From: Typhlomys cinereus
Lineage: Eukaryota > Chordata > Mammalia > Rodentia > Platacanthomyidae
Direction: 5' to 3'
DNA: 64,000 nt
NCBI GenBank assembly: GCA_023101885.1
Contig: JALPQD010000391.1
Location: 1,288,539 to 1,352,538, forward strand
The notes beneath the pieces were generated by a model. The model saw only the letters and a list, made by a program, of their open reading frames with translations, searched no databases and was not told the origin of the DNA. This document shows positions 33,135 to 43,680 of the stretch, piece after piece. Made by a program: the position numbers and the translations under genes. Each line of letters begins with the position of its first letter. Positions within the stretch are counted from its first letter, which is position 1.

Positions 33135-33776
33135 CCATGACTTTTTATGGCCAGAATAAATCAAACTGCCATAAAACTTCAGTTTTCCAAGCATAATTTG
33201 AACATTTGCTTCACTTCGCCTCTATGAGTCTCTGCAGCCTTTTCTCAAAAGTAAAAAGAAAGTCGGTGATGTTTGAAAGCGCCTAGACAGAAGACAGTTA
33301 CACCATGGTGGGTCAGGCTAGGCTGTTGGACATTGACCTGGGAGTTCATTTGTTGTTTTCTCTCCATCCTGCATCCTCTCCTTCCAGTGCAAGTTTTTCG
33401 TCGGTTCCAGAAATTCTCAGAACAGCTTCTTTCTATGTTGGATCCCCTCCATGCTTCCAATTCTGTTTCCTGTAAGTCTTACTCAGTGAATAGGGAAATT
33501 AGTTCCTTTGAGAGCTCTACTCCAGCAAACTCACCCTGATTCATTCATCAGGTATATCCAAGAAGCCACTTGCTCAGTTGATGAAACTTTCCTTTCAACC
33601 CTCACAGGTTTAACTTCTAAGAAGCTTGTTCCTTAAGTGTCTCTTGTCGCCTCATACTTGCCTGTTCTTGTATTAGGTTTACAAACATGTCCTTTTGACA
33701 TTTAGGTGACATTCTTAAAATCATTAGTGGGCTGTTGCTGTTGGCCATTCATGGGGATCAACTGTTGTCACCTGTG

Positions 33777-33819
<43 letters not shown>

Positions 33820-34125
33820 AGCAACCCTCAGACTGTGTTTGGTCATCCACTGTCATGGCTCAGGCTTCTTTGGCATGGAGCCTGCAGAAAGGGTTGAAGG
33901 TCATTTATTTACAAAGAATCCCAAAAAATAAGACCAATGAGCAATAAAGTGGCACAGGGAATCTGGAAAGGCCAATGTCGGGAAGACTTTGGGGGAGGCC
34001 TGGTTCCCCCCCCCCCAGGAACTCTAAGAGGCATGCAGATGCTTCCCAGACTCTTTGCAACCAGTTATCTCTCCCCCACAACTTGAGGATCTTCCCCTGA
34101 AGGCACAGGCTCCCACACACTTATT
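33133..34125. other. Unrecognised unique DNA with (CT)n
   Basis: A (CT)n run at 33779-33818 and a C10 run near 34006. No other repeat, exon or RNA recognised. Confidence 0.4.
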
Positions 34126-34135
34126 TTAAAAATTC

Positions 34136-34176
<41 letters not shown>

Positions 34177-34388
34177 ACTGTGTGTCCCTGTGGAGGATCA
34201 AGGATGTCATCGGGAATCATCCTGGATTGCTTCTACCTCCTTCTTGCTTTGCTCTGGGATTTCCCAGGCTGGAAATGCAAGCAGCCCCCATTTCTGCCTG
34301 GCATTTTTACATGGAACCTTGGATCCAAATTCAAGACCTTATGCTTGAGAGACAGAGTCTTAACTCCTGAGCCATCTCTCCAGCCCCC
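34126..34388 (-). mobile_element. tRNA-SINE, subfamily A, reverse
   Basis: (GT)n tail at 34137-34174, then 'gcactgtgtgtccctgtggagg', 'aatcatcctggattgcttctacctcc', 'gggatttcccaggct', 'gagccatctctccagcc' at the head. The arms 'tccgcccaccagggcc' found in the 35.4-kb copy are deleted here. Confidence 0.92.
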
Positions 34389-35104
34389 CTCACCCTTTTA
34401 ATGGCAGTTGCTCTTGGACCGAAGGATTTCTCTCAGATTTGAGAAGGACCTGGGAGAGAAAAGTCATGCATTTAAGCAAGACCGTGATCAGAGGAAGCCC
34501 AAACATTCATGAAGCTATACAGAGTGCTGAGACTGGAGTGAGAGGCAGCTAACTGGAATCTTTTCCTATGCACTTCTGTATGAGAAGCTGTAGCACGGGT
34601 GCATCAAGCTGAGCCGCTCCGGATGCAGTGGTTCTTGTGCAAAGGAGGGTTTGGGGGATTGCTGCAGCCATAATCTCTCAGCGGATGCATCCAGTTTGCC
34701 TGTCTCTGACTACCTCTGTCTATCTAGTCCACAGAATATTCATTTTCATTTCTAGTAATGGTTTGAGGATATTGTTTAAAGTGCTTTCTCTAACACCTTA
34801 CAGGAAAGATTTCCATTTTTGCCCAATGTGTAAATTACTTTCTTCTCTTTATCTCTCTTGAAGCATCCCTCCCAGCAGCAAAGAAATTCTCTCATTTTCC
34901 AGCAACCTTAGAGTTTGAATCCATAAGAGCCGTCACCTCAGCAGCATCTGGAGTGTTTGTTAGTGGAGACAAAGACTGTTCAGACTGGTCCACGAGAAGC
35001 ACCCCAAATCCAGGACCCTAGAAACACCATCTACTAAACGTTTGCCACTATCATTCTTTCCTGTCAGATGGGATTGCTTTGCATAATTGCTTTCTTTAAA
35101 GACC
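34389..35104. other. Unrecognised unique DNA
   Basis: No repeat or exon recognised. Confidence 0.4.
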
Positions 35105-35402
35105 GCTAATTGGGGTGCTTAAACAACATATAAATACCTTTTGTCATAGTTCTGGAAGCTACAAGTTCAAAATCAAAGTGGGGACAGTCTTGGTTTCCTC
35201 CGAGGTGTCTTCACTGACACAAAGACAGCTGCTTTCCTGCAACTTTATGAGATCTCCTCGCCGGGCGTATCTGTGTCCAAATCGCTTCTTCTTATAGAGA
35301 CAGACCAGTCATATTGCATTAGGATTCACTCATAAGACCTTGTTTTAATTGAATGCTTCTACGAGGACCTTCTCTCCAAGCTCACTCACATTGCCAGGTT
35401 TG
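35105..35402 (-). mobile_element. MLT1-like MaLR LTR, reverse
   Basis: 'cataaatacc..gtcatagttctggaagctacaagttcaaaatcaaagtgg..acagtcttggtttcctccgaggtgtct', 'cttcttatagagacagaccagtcatattgcattagga' and 'gaccttgttttaattgaatgcttctacgaggacc' follow the reverse MLT1 pattern. Confidence 0.7.
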
Positions 35403-35717
35403 GAAAGTTAGCATTTCTTTTTTAATTTTTTTTTTTTACTTATTTTATGTGTATGTATGGGTGTGTGTATCAGAGGGCACTGTGTGTCCCTGAGGAGGAC
35501 CAAGGGTGACTTCAGGAATCATCCTGGATTGCTTCTACCTCCTTCTTGCTTCGCTCTGGGATTTCCCAGGCTCCGCCCACCAGGGCCGGAAGTGCAGGAG
35601 ATTGCCATTTCTGCCTGGTGTTTTTACGTAGTATTTGGGATTCAAACTCAGGACCTTCTGCTCGCGATGCAGAGTCAGAATCCCTGAGCCATCTCTCCAG
35701 AACGGAAGTTAGTATTT
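35403..35717 (-). mobile_element. tRNA-SINE, subfamily A, reverse, with TSD
   Basis: GAAAGTTAGCATTT (35403-35416) and GGAAGTTAGTATTT (35704-35717) flank it as a slightly diverged target-site duplication. A T-rich/(GT) tail is followed by 'gtatcagagggcactgtgtgtccc', the conserved body with CCGCCCACCAGGGCCGGAAG, and 'gagccatctctccag' at the head. Confidence 0.93.
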
Positions 35718-35761
35718 TAACACAGGAACTTGGTAGGGGAAACAATGCAGCTCATACAGAT

Positions 35762-35953
35762 GTTCACGTGGAATTAAGCATCACTAGCCCTCTCCTCGCT
35801 TTGAAAGAAAGGAGTTGTTTGGTCACAGGCTTGCAAACCCAGATGTTTTATTTTTCTCTCTTTAAGTTGGAAAATATTTCTTCTGACAGTTCCTTCAAGC
35901 GTGCACTAAGAAACCAAGAACTTGCCCTGCCATGAGAGGATGAGGATGAGGTC
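35762..35953. repeat. Exact 192-bp direct duplication, copy 1
   Basis: By line-by-line comparison this segment is identical to 36733-36924, starting GTTCACGTGGAATTAAGC and ending GAGGATGAGGATGAGGTC. The surrounding sequence differs immediately on both sides. It is not a recognised transposon. The matching 55-residue frame in both copies is a by-product. Confidence 0.95.
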
Positions 35954-36360
35954 CACGAAGAAGCCTCCAGATGCCGGGTCTAGGGCTACAGCACCGAGCT
36001 TAAAGGAGACCCATGCCGCAGAGAGCAAGGGCCACATGCTTTGACCTTTGCAAAGAAAGCAAAACGAGCCTTAGGAAATCTAGCCCAAGCCAGTTTTCAG
36101 ACAGCAAGATTCACCTAGGAAATTTTTCTGAGGACCACCGCCACCAGATTTCAGTCTTCAAAGTGGCTCACACTACAGTGTATGAAGCTTATTGCAGGTT
36201 TTATGCCAAGAAGATATGCACCGTGGACCTCTCACCCCTGCATAGAGCCCTCCACCATTCCTAGGGTCCGATTTCTTCCTGGTGTCCCTCGCTGTGAGCT
36301 TTATGCTTCGGACTCATATCACATCTGAGTGAATGATTCTAAGCCTTTCCTCCTCCTTTC
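35954..36360. other. Unrecognised DNA between duplication copies
   Basis: Nothing recognised; present once. Confidence 0.4.
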
Positions 36361-36362
36361 TC

Positions 36363-36401
<39 letters not shown>

Positions 36402-36630
36402 ATGTGTGTTCAAGGGGGCACTTGAGTGTGTGTGACTGTGGAGGATTGATCTACCTCCTTTTTGTTTTGCTCTGGAGTTTCTCAGACTCTACCTGCTAAG
36501 ACCAGAATTATAGGCCCCTATCGTATCTACTACCTAGCATTTTTTTATGTGGGATGTGGGAATCTGAACTCAGGTCCTTTTGCTTGCGAGGCAAAGGTTT
36601 TAATCTCTGAGCCATCTCACAGCTCAGGGG
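36361..36630 (-). mobile_element. tRNA-SINE, subfamily A, reverse, diverged
   Basis: (GT)n tail 36367-36400, 'gggggcacttgag', 'gatctacctcctttttgttttgctctgg', 'gggaatctgaactcaggtccttttgcttgcgaggcaaagg', 'gagccatctcacagct'. The internal 'aatcatcctggattgctt' portion is partly lost. Confidence 0.85.
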
Positions 36631-36655
36631 CTCATAATCGAGGGTTTTGACCCTC

Positions 36656-36658
36656 ATA

Positions 36659-36708
<50 letters not shown>
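36656..36708. repeat. (AC)n microsatellite
   Basis: About 24 AC units, lying just upstream of duplication copy 2. Confidence 0.95.
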
Positions 36709-36732
36709 CTATCCATGTTGCATTTCAACATC

Positions 36733-36924
36733 GTTCACGTGGAATTAAGCATCACTAGCCCTCTCCTCGCTTTGAAAGAAAGGAGTTGTTTGGTCACAGG
36801 CTTGCAAACCCAGATGTTTTATTTTTCTCTCTTTAAGTTGGAAAATATTTCTTCTGACAGTTCCTTCAAGCGTGCACTAAGAAACCAAGAACTTGCCCTG
36901 CCATGAGAGGATGAGGATGAGGTC
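36733..36924. repeat. Exact 192-bp direct duplication, copy 2
   Basis: Identical to 35762-35953, offset 971 bp, same orientation. It sits between an (AC)n run and an L1M remnant. Confidence 0.95.
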
Positions 36925-37004
36925 AAATCTAGATTCAGCCAAAACCTCTGGATGTGGGATAATAGTTTACACCTTGTGTGAAAGGAGGAAGGTAACTTTA
37001 AGAA

Positions 37005-37815
37005 TAGTTTTTAATTTATGTTTAAAAATAATACATACATATCATTAAAAAATTAATTGAACAGTTCAAAGGGATATGAAGCATAAAGAATGTTTCTCCC
37101 CCCCCCCACTCCCTGTGCTTAGCTCCCAACTGCCCTTCCCACAGGCAACCACTATTATCTGCCTCTTAATTATCACTCCAGAGATATTCTATGGAAACGC
37201 AAACATGTATATTAATGCATCCTTTTGCGTTATACAGCTGGGCACCCTTTCACACACTTGATGTTGTTCTTTTCCCACTTAACAGTCTTTGTGATTACTC
37301 CAAATCACTGGAAGAAGCGATCTCTAATTATTTTTGAAACTGCATAATGTTCTATGGTACAGATGTGCAAACGATTGCCTAGCTCTATGCCACTGATGGA
37401 CGTGTAAATGGTTCTGGCCTCTTGCTCCTATCAGTGAACGTTCTTCATACAGTTTTGCCCAGATGTGTTAATAACTTTCCAGGGCATTTTTTTTTTACTA
37501 CAGGATCAGCAAGTTCAAATTTCATTTGTATGTTCAAATTTCAAAATGCACTGAGAAATTTTTCTTCAAAGACCTTTGTGCACACTCTGAATCCTGCTAA
37601 CAGAATATGCACTTTTCCAAACCTTCATAGACAGTATCATCAAACTTCAGAATTATGTATTTCACAGACAAACAATTGTATAGAGTTTTTTCCCATTTTG
37701 CAATTCTCAGCTATGGGTGAAGTTGAGCAACTTTTCCTATACTTCACAGCTTTGGCATTTGTTTGGAACTGCTCATAGTCTTTACCTATTTATTATTTTC
37801 TTTTTTAATTACAAA
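37005..37815 (-). mobile_element. L1M (MC/MD/ME-like) 3'-region remnant, reverse
   Basis: 'aaaataatacatacatatcattaaaaaat', 'ccttcccacaggcaaccactattatctgcc', 'ccagagatattctatg', 'tttttgaaactgcataatgttctatggtac', 'gccactgatggacgtgtaaatggttc' and 'gggtgaagttgagcaacttttcctat' follow the antisense L1M 3' region in order. No coding capacity. Confidence 0.85.
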
Positions 37816-38384
37816 ATGAGCATCAAATAATCATAGGGGAGTATGCATTTAGTTAGTTCGTTATTTTCTACGGAATTAATGTCAGAAAGCTTAGTCCTAA
37901 GACTGCTTAGGTTTCCTAAGTCTGCCTCAATAAGCAGATAACAAAATAATAGATGCACCACCAGATAAGAGATCTCCATGCACCACTGTTGAAAATGTTT
38001 TTTCATCTGGAGAAATGGAGAGGTTATTTAGTGGAACGGCGACATTGAAGGATGTCTGGCCCCCTTAAGTAATCATATGTCATGAAACTCCTGTAGGATT
38101 TTTTTAAGAAATTCTGTGGACTTATTTTGTAGATAGATAACAAAAGACATAAATAAACAGACAAATTGATTTATTAAAGAAAGAAAAAACAAAGGAGAAA
38201 CTTTATCATCAAAAAATTCATCTAAAAGACCAGTTAAAAATAACAATGTGCAAAGCTTGATTAACAGAAAATAAAAGATCTCTAAAAATTGTAAAGAGGC
38301 ATATTGTTCAGAAACTAATAGGGAAAATGTTTTCACTCTGTAGAGAAAAATAATCTTAAAACTCTACATGCACTATGTTCAGAG
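37816..38384. other. Unrecognised AT-rich DNA
   Basis: AT-rich; no family recognised, possibly more L1. Confidence 0.35.
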
Positions 38385-38525
38385 TGGAGGCCGGTGCTAT
38401 CCATACTGGTACACACCCTTAAACCCAGGACATTTAACACACGAGAGACAAGAAGGTCACCAATTCAAGACCAGACTAGGTTATGAAATGAGTTCAAGAT
38501 AAATAGTGAGACCCTGTCTCAAAAA
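38385..38525 (+). mobile_element. B1 SINE (7SL-derived), diverged
   Basis: 'ggaggccggtgctatccatactggtacacacccttaaacccagga', 'caattcaagaccagactagg' and 'agtgagaccctgtctcaaaaaatc' match B1 order. Confidence 0.7.
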
Positions 38526-38652
38526 ATCAAAATGAAGAAGGAGGAGAAGAAAAGAAGGAAGAGGAGGAGAAAAGAGGGAAAGGGAAAAGTAGAAGAAAAA
38601 AGAGGAAGAAGAGGAGAGGGAAGAGGAAGAGGAGGAGGAGGAAGAGGAGGTC
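38526..38652. repeat. Polypurine (GAA/GGA) tract
   Basis: About 125 bp of almost uninterrupted purine on the plus strand, directly after the B1 A-rich end; likely its expanded tail. Confidence 0.9.
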
Positions 38653-39169
38653 ATACAGAATGATCACTTAAATAAGAAAAATAAAATTATAAAAGTAAGA
38701 TTCAAGACATGCTTCAAATGTGGGGGTAGAAAGATTGGCTTCCTAAAGCAAAAAAAAAAAAAAATGTCTAGATGTCTATAAAATAAAAGTCATGGTAGAC
38801 TATGTCAATAGAAAGATGATGGTTTGGGAGGTGACAATTTCAACTCTTAAATCCAGACAAGATGATTTTATAGAATATGCTATAAATCCCTGCAAATTAA
38901 TTAGAAAAACCAGAAAACATGCTAGAAAAACGAACAATGAGTCTCCTCGTGTGATCCACAGCAGGAGAAACCTAGGTGGTCCTGAGTTGTTGAAGGTCAG
39001 GTTTTCTCAGCACAAAGATTATAATGAAGACGTTTACTAAGCAGCATCCTCAGGATCAACGGTCTGGAGTGAGGGAAGGGAGAAGTTGTTTTGTGACGCG
39101 TTCCCAGCAAAGGATTCAGCACCTACAGGCAAGTTCAGAGCTGGTATAGTGTGGCAACTGTGTTTTCCA
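38653..39169. other. Unrecognised DNA
   Basis: Contains an A15-class run near 38750. No repeat or exon recognised. Confidence 0.4.
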
Positions 39170-39707
39170 AAAATGCCTGCAATATTGGGCTGAAGGGATG
39201 GCTCAGGGGTTCAGACTCCGCCTCACAAGCAGAAGGTCCTGAATTTGCATCGCAGGTCTCACGTAAAAATCGCCAAATAGGGAGACTGAAGAGGTGGCTC
39301 AGGGGTTAAGCCTCTGCCTTGCAGGCGGAAGGTGCTGAGTTCGGATCCTAGACCCCACGTAGAGACACTGGGCATGGTAGGGTGGAGCCTGTGAATCCTG
39401 GAGCAGAGTAAACAAGGAGGAGGTGGAGGCGTCCATGGTGGTTCCCGAATTCGCTAGTGGTTCTACGCGTGTACACACGCACAATTGAATAAATAATAAA
39501 AATTTTTTTTAAAAAATCGCCAAGTAGAACTGGGTGCATCCCTGGTGGGCAAAGTCTGGAAAATTCCAGAAAGAAGCAAAAAAGAGGTAGAAGCAATGCA
39601 GGATGATTCCGGAAGTCACCCTTCGTCCTTCACAGAGATGTACAGTGCCCTCTGACTCTCTCTCTGTAAATCAATAAAAGAATTCTTTAAAAAATGCTTG
39701 CAATATT
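39170..39707 (+). mobile_element. tRNA-SINE, subfamily A, interrupted by a subfamily B SINE
   Basis: The outer element (39188-39689) is flanked by AAAAATGCCTGCAATATT (39170-39187) and AAAAATGCTTGCAATATT (39690-39707), an 18-bp target-site duplication with one mismatch. Its head runs to 39280 and resumes at 39528 with 'tgggcaaagtctggaaaattcc' and 'agaggtagaagcaatgcaggatg', ending 'acagtgccctctgactc'. Confidence 0.93.
39265..39527 (+). mobile_element. Young tRNA-SINE, subfamily B, nested, with 16-bp TSD
   Basis: The insert 39281-39511 is flanked by AAAAATCGCCAAATAG (39265-39280) and AAAAATCGCCAAGTAG (39512-39527). It has A box GTGGCTCAGGGGTTAAG, B box GAGTTCGGATCC, body GGGTGGAGCCTGTGAATCC and 'ggaggcgtccatggtggttcccgaattcg', then a short CA run and an AATAAATAATAAA tail. 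Confidence 0.94.
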
Positions 39708-39712
39708 ATCTC

Positions 39713-39810
39713 TTAAAGTGCATGCTCTACATACACACAAATGCACACGCATACACGCACAAGTGAATAAATAATAAATAATAATAAAAAAAATTTAAAG
39801 TGCATGCTCT
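39713..39810 (+). mobile_element. 5'-truncated SINE tail with perfect 16-bp TSD
   Basis: TTAAAGTGCATGCTCT occurs at 39713-39728 and again at 39795-39810. Between them lie only 66 bp: a CA/CGCA-rich run and 'gtgaataaataataaataat', the tail of subfamily B. This fits retrotransposition of a very short 3' fragment. Confidence 0.85.
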
Positions 39811-40540
39811 TCTTAAGCACCCTTAAGCACCCTCACACTGTTCCTATGCAAAAATAAAAATTTCTAACTTTTTAATTTTTTCCTTGTAATTCTGTGAGCT
39901 TTTTTTTCTTGGCTATTTCAACATGGTTAAAGTGGTACTGTGTGCATTCAAAAATAGGCCATAAAGAGAGCTGCGGCCTCTGCCTTGATGTGACAGGAGT
40001 ATTAGCTTTTGAAATATTCAGTGGTCCATATAAACCTTCAGGCCACCATGCTCTGGGAAAACCCAAACTAGCTCTGGTGTGGGTTTGTAAATGGAGGGAG
40101 CCAGGAAAGGACAGAGCAGGAGAGAGGGGGAAACTGTGCTGACCTGTAGCTCTTTGAAGCTCCTGAGGTTTTAGATTCAGCTACTTTCTGGCAGAAACCA
40201 TGTAAAACTTCTAAGCTCCATTTTCTCTCCTGAATTCTCCCCCAAATTCCTGATCTATGGAAATCTTCCAAAATAATAAAAAGGTTTTCTTGTGCTTTCA
40301 AGTCACTACACTTGAGAGGGGGCTGTGACTTTTTATGCATAAATAGGTAACTAGAACAGATGATCATTTAGAATGAGGGCAGAAGGGCTAAACTTTAGAT
40401 GCCTACATCTGCCAGTCACTGTTAACAACTGACCCAAAGGCTGGAAGGGACATGTAGCTGAGCCTTTCTTCAATAAACCCTGAAAAAGTTGACAGCTGAA
40501 GGCTAATAAAGCTTCCAGAAATATGAGAAATAACTTCTGT
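39811..40540. other. Unrecognised unique DNA
   Basis: No repeat or exon recognised. Confidence 0.4.
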
Positions 40541-40568
40541 CTTTAAATTTTATTTATTTATTCATTCA

Positions 40569-40619
<51 letters not shown>

Positions 40620-40806
40620 CTATGTGTCCCTGTGGAGGTCCACGGGTGATTTGGGGAATCATCCTGGATTGCTTCTACCTCCTTTTTGCTTCCCTCTGGG
40701 GTTTCCCAGGCTCCACTGCCATTTCTACCTGAAAGTTTTAATGTGGGACCCGGGATTAGAACTCAGGACCTTCTACTTGGAAGGCAGAATCTTAACTCCT
40801 GAGCCT
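40541..40806 (-). mobile_element. tRNA-SINE, subfamily A, reverse
   Basis: 'tttatttatttattcattcattta' tail, (GT)n at 40574-40616, 'ctatgtgtccctgtggaggtcc', 'aatcatcctggattgcttctacctcc', 'gggacccgggattagaactcagg' and 'cttaactcctgagcc'. The extreme head 'atctctccagcc' is missing. Confidence 0.9.
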
Positions 40807-41924
40807 CAGATTCTCAGTCTTGAAGCAAGATCTTTGTGGAAGATCACACCACCCATCACAATTACCATCTGGACCTCTCTCTCAGATCTCCTCACACACT
40901 CCCTTCTCCCAATTTCTTTGGTCACTCCAGGACGCAGGTGGGCCAATTTCCTGGAAGAAAATCATCAGAAGCTGCAGCTTGTCCTAAGACCCCGATGACT
41001 TTCACCTTTGCCCTTTGCCGCCATCACTTCTAGATTCCTGTCGCCCTTATGACATCTTCTGATCTGTGGAACCTGTATGACTTGAGTAGAACCCCCCCTA
41101 AGCCTATGTGTTGGAAATCAGAGCCTTGAATTCAGATTCTTCACAGTTTAATCCTCCCTGCTGGGTGTGTTCATATTGTTACATTTTCACATTCTACATT
41201 CTTCCCATACCTGTACTCCAGATGATGTTGCTCCAGATCTATCCCTTCTGTCTCAGATCCCCAGGGAACTAGCCAAGTCCTTGGCTGCTGTCCTAGGTCC
41301 ATATAGACTCAAATCTTGGGCCATTTCTTCTACATAGAGATAAACGGCTGGGCCACCCAGAGCTTAGAATTTCACAGAATTTCCTCTCACATCGTGAGTC
41401 ACCTGTGATTGAGCTACATCCACTTTTCTGTTGTGCCACCACTCAAACTGCAGCTCAAGGCACCAGCCTTGTTTCTTCTCACACACATTCAATCCGAACA
41501 GAACACGGTGGAAGCAGCTTGCTTCTGCTCTACGTGAAAGATGGCAGGACAGCCGGGGAAGGAATCAGGAGAAGGTTTGTCACGCCCACGACTGCTGGGT
41601 GTGGCTGGTGGACCAACCATGGGCCTCAGCTCTGGTGGTAACGGAGAGTAACTGCCCGAGCTGAGAGAGCTGTGCGTGGCCTTGGAGGCGCTTGTTGAGC
41701 TTTCTCTACGGGCGGTAGCTTGGTTGGGAGAACAAGCACTGAGATAGGACGGAGACAGAACCCCTTTAATAATCCGCTCTTGGACATTACTCAATGTAAT
41801 GTCCCTTGGACCCTCCTCTTTCTGTGGGTCACAAGTTGTTATGAACTCCAGTCCTTATTCAAGCAGAGAATTCGACCTCTCTCTCTCTCTCCTGTGTGTG
41901 TCACACATGTATGTGCATAAATCG
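40807..41924. other. Unrecognised unique DNA
   Basis: About 1.1 kb, no repeat or exon recognised; a short (CT)n at 41877-41892. Confidence 0.4.
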
Positions 41925-42215
41925 GTCCAGGAACATATCTGCTATCACTTTTCATGAACCATCCATCTTGGGTTTTAAGACAGTGTCTCACTTTTTTAAG
42001 ACAGCATCTCACTTTTACCTTGAACCAGTTTAGCCAAATTTGGCTAACCCGGCTGGCCGGCACGCACCAGGAATCCACCTGTCTCTCCTGGGATTACCAC
42101 AGCTGCCATTAACCCTCAGCTTTTGGGTTTCCTTTTGCATGAATTCTGGCAATTGAACTCAAGTCCTGCTTACAAGACAGGCATTTCACCCACTGACCCT
42201 TATCACCAGGACTCA
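41925..42215 (-). mobile_element. Old tRNA-derived SINE (type C), reverse
   Basis: On the minus strand: box B region 'gacttgagttcaattgcc', then 'tgtggtaatcccaggagagacaggtggattcctgg', 'ggccagccgggttagcc' and 'gagatgctgtctt'. An internal near-repeat 'aagacagtgtctcacttttt/aagacagcatctcactttt' is visible at about 41978-42016. Confidence 0.6.
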
Positions 42216-42640
42216 TCTTCTGATGGGACCAGAAGAAGATCACAGCCAAAGAATATTCAGGTCTCTCTAAGCCCACCACGGGTGCACAGATGCCAGGTCA
42301 ACCCCATCTTGCGTGAAGCTCGGCTTCTTCTTGTGCAAGTGTGGGGTTCCCTTTGGGTCATAAAGATGAGCTGAGGGAAGGACACTGCAGTGGAAGTCAC
42401 CTGCTTGAGCAACTTGCTTTTCTACTCTGGTCTCACCCAGGTACTGTCTCACGTACCATTTCCATTTTACAATGTGCAGCAGCTGGATTTATCCAATGCG
42501 TATGACTCAGTGATTCCAATTGAATTTACATAATGTTAGGACATTAAAGACCAAGGGGTCAATTAATGACCGTGACTGGGGCCTCCACCTCTGTCAGAGC
42601 CAGTAGCTGGCTAGGAAGTAACTTTTGAGGGGTGAACGTT
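42216..42640. other. Unrecognised unique DNA
   Basis: Nothing recognised. Confidence 0.4.
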
Positions 42641-43680
42641 TTTTAAAATTGAGACAGAATAATTGTATGTACTTATGACATATACAGGGTGATAATTTAA
42701 ACCTATATGCAGTGCATCAAAATAAGACTAATCAGCGTTTTCTTCTCCTTAGATATTTATCATTTCTTTGCTTTGAGAAACTTCAAACTCTTCTCTCCTA
42801 GTTCTTCATAAAATACATAATAAACTTTTTTAGGTTACACGCATGTGTGATATGGTATGTGTGCATGTGTGTACACACGCTCGAGTGTGTATGTGTATGT
42901 GTGCGCGTGTGTGTGTTTGTGTATTAGAAGGCACTGTGTGTCCCTGTGGATTTCCAAGTGTGACGTCAGGAATCATCCTGGATTCCTTCTGCCTCCTTTT
43001 TTGCTTCATTCTGGGTTTTGCCAGGCTCTGCCCATTAGGGCGGGAAGTACAGGCTGCCACCATTTCTACCTGTCATTTTTTATGTGGGACCTGGGACCTG
43101 AACTCAGGACCTTCTGCTTGCAAAACAGAGTCTTAACCCCTGAACCATCTCTCCAGCCACATAATAAACTATTATGAAATATAATGACCTTATATAACTG
43201 TCTTTTGATATCCATTAGCTACACCCTTTCTATCCCTAATCTACCCAAGCCTCCAGCAAGCACTGTTCTACCATCCATCTCTATGAAATCAATCTTTTCA
43301 ATCGGTTCAGCTTCCCCGCATGAGAAGAGCATGCTGCTCCCTCTGTTCCAGGCTCATTTCATTTAACATCATGTCCTCCAGTTCTCCCTACATTACTGAA
43401 CATACCATGATTTCATTCTTTCTGTCTATGACTAATATTTGAGATGTGCACAGATCCTTGACTGAGTCCAGATCGTAGCCACCATAGATACTGCCAAAGT
43501 GAGCATCAAACATACCTATCTTGCATTTCCCTTGGGTGTGGACCATGATGGCTGGGTCGTAGGGTAGTCCAGCGCAAAAAACCACCATGCTGTTTCCCAT
43601 AATGGCTGCACTGACGCTCATTCCCACCAACAGCATTCTCCTTTCTCTGCAGCCTCAGGAATTAACATCGAAGCATTCAT
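42641..43680 (-). mobile_element. L1M 3'-UTR remnant, reverse, interrupted by a SINE
   Basis: The left part (to 42826) has 'aaaattgagacagaataattgtatgtacttatgacatatacaggg..' and the right part (from 43159) has 'ctctatgaaatcaatcttttcaat', 'ggctcatttcatttaacatcatgtcctccag' and 'ttcccaccaacagcattctcc'. Both are antisense L1M 3' region. The minus-strand frame at 43388-43636 is non-coding L1 sequence. Confidence 0.8.
42815..43170 (-). mobile_element. tRNA-SINE, subfamily A, reverse, with 12-bp TSD
   Basis: ACATAATAAACT flanks the insert at 42815-42826 and 43159-43170. Between them are a (GT)/(GC)-type tail, 'gcactgtgtgtccctgtgg', 'aatcatcctggattccttctgcctcc', 'ctgaactcaggaccttctgc' and 'gaaccatctctccagcc'. 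It inserted into the L1M. Confidence 0.94.

Noticed and set aside
35762..36924. LTR-like element (192-bp direct repeats flanking 779 bp)
   Set aside because: The repeats lack LTR-type TG..CA ends, poly(A) signal, primer-binding site and target duplication. The interior holds an unrelated SINE and unique DNA.
43388..43636. Minus-strand 82-codon frame resembling a small membrane protein
   Set aside because: It lies inside an L1M 3' UTR remnant, which is non-coding.
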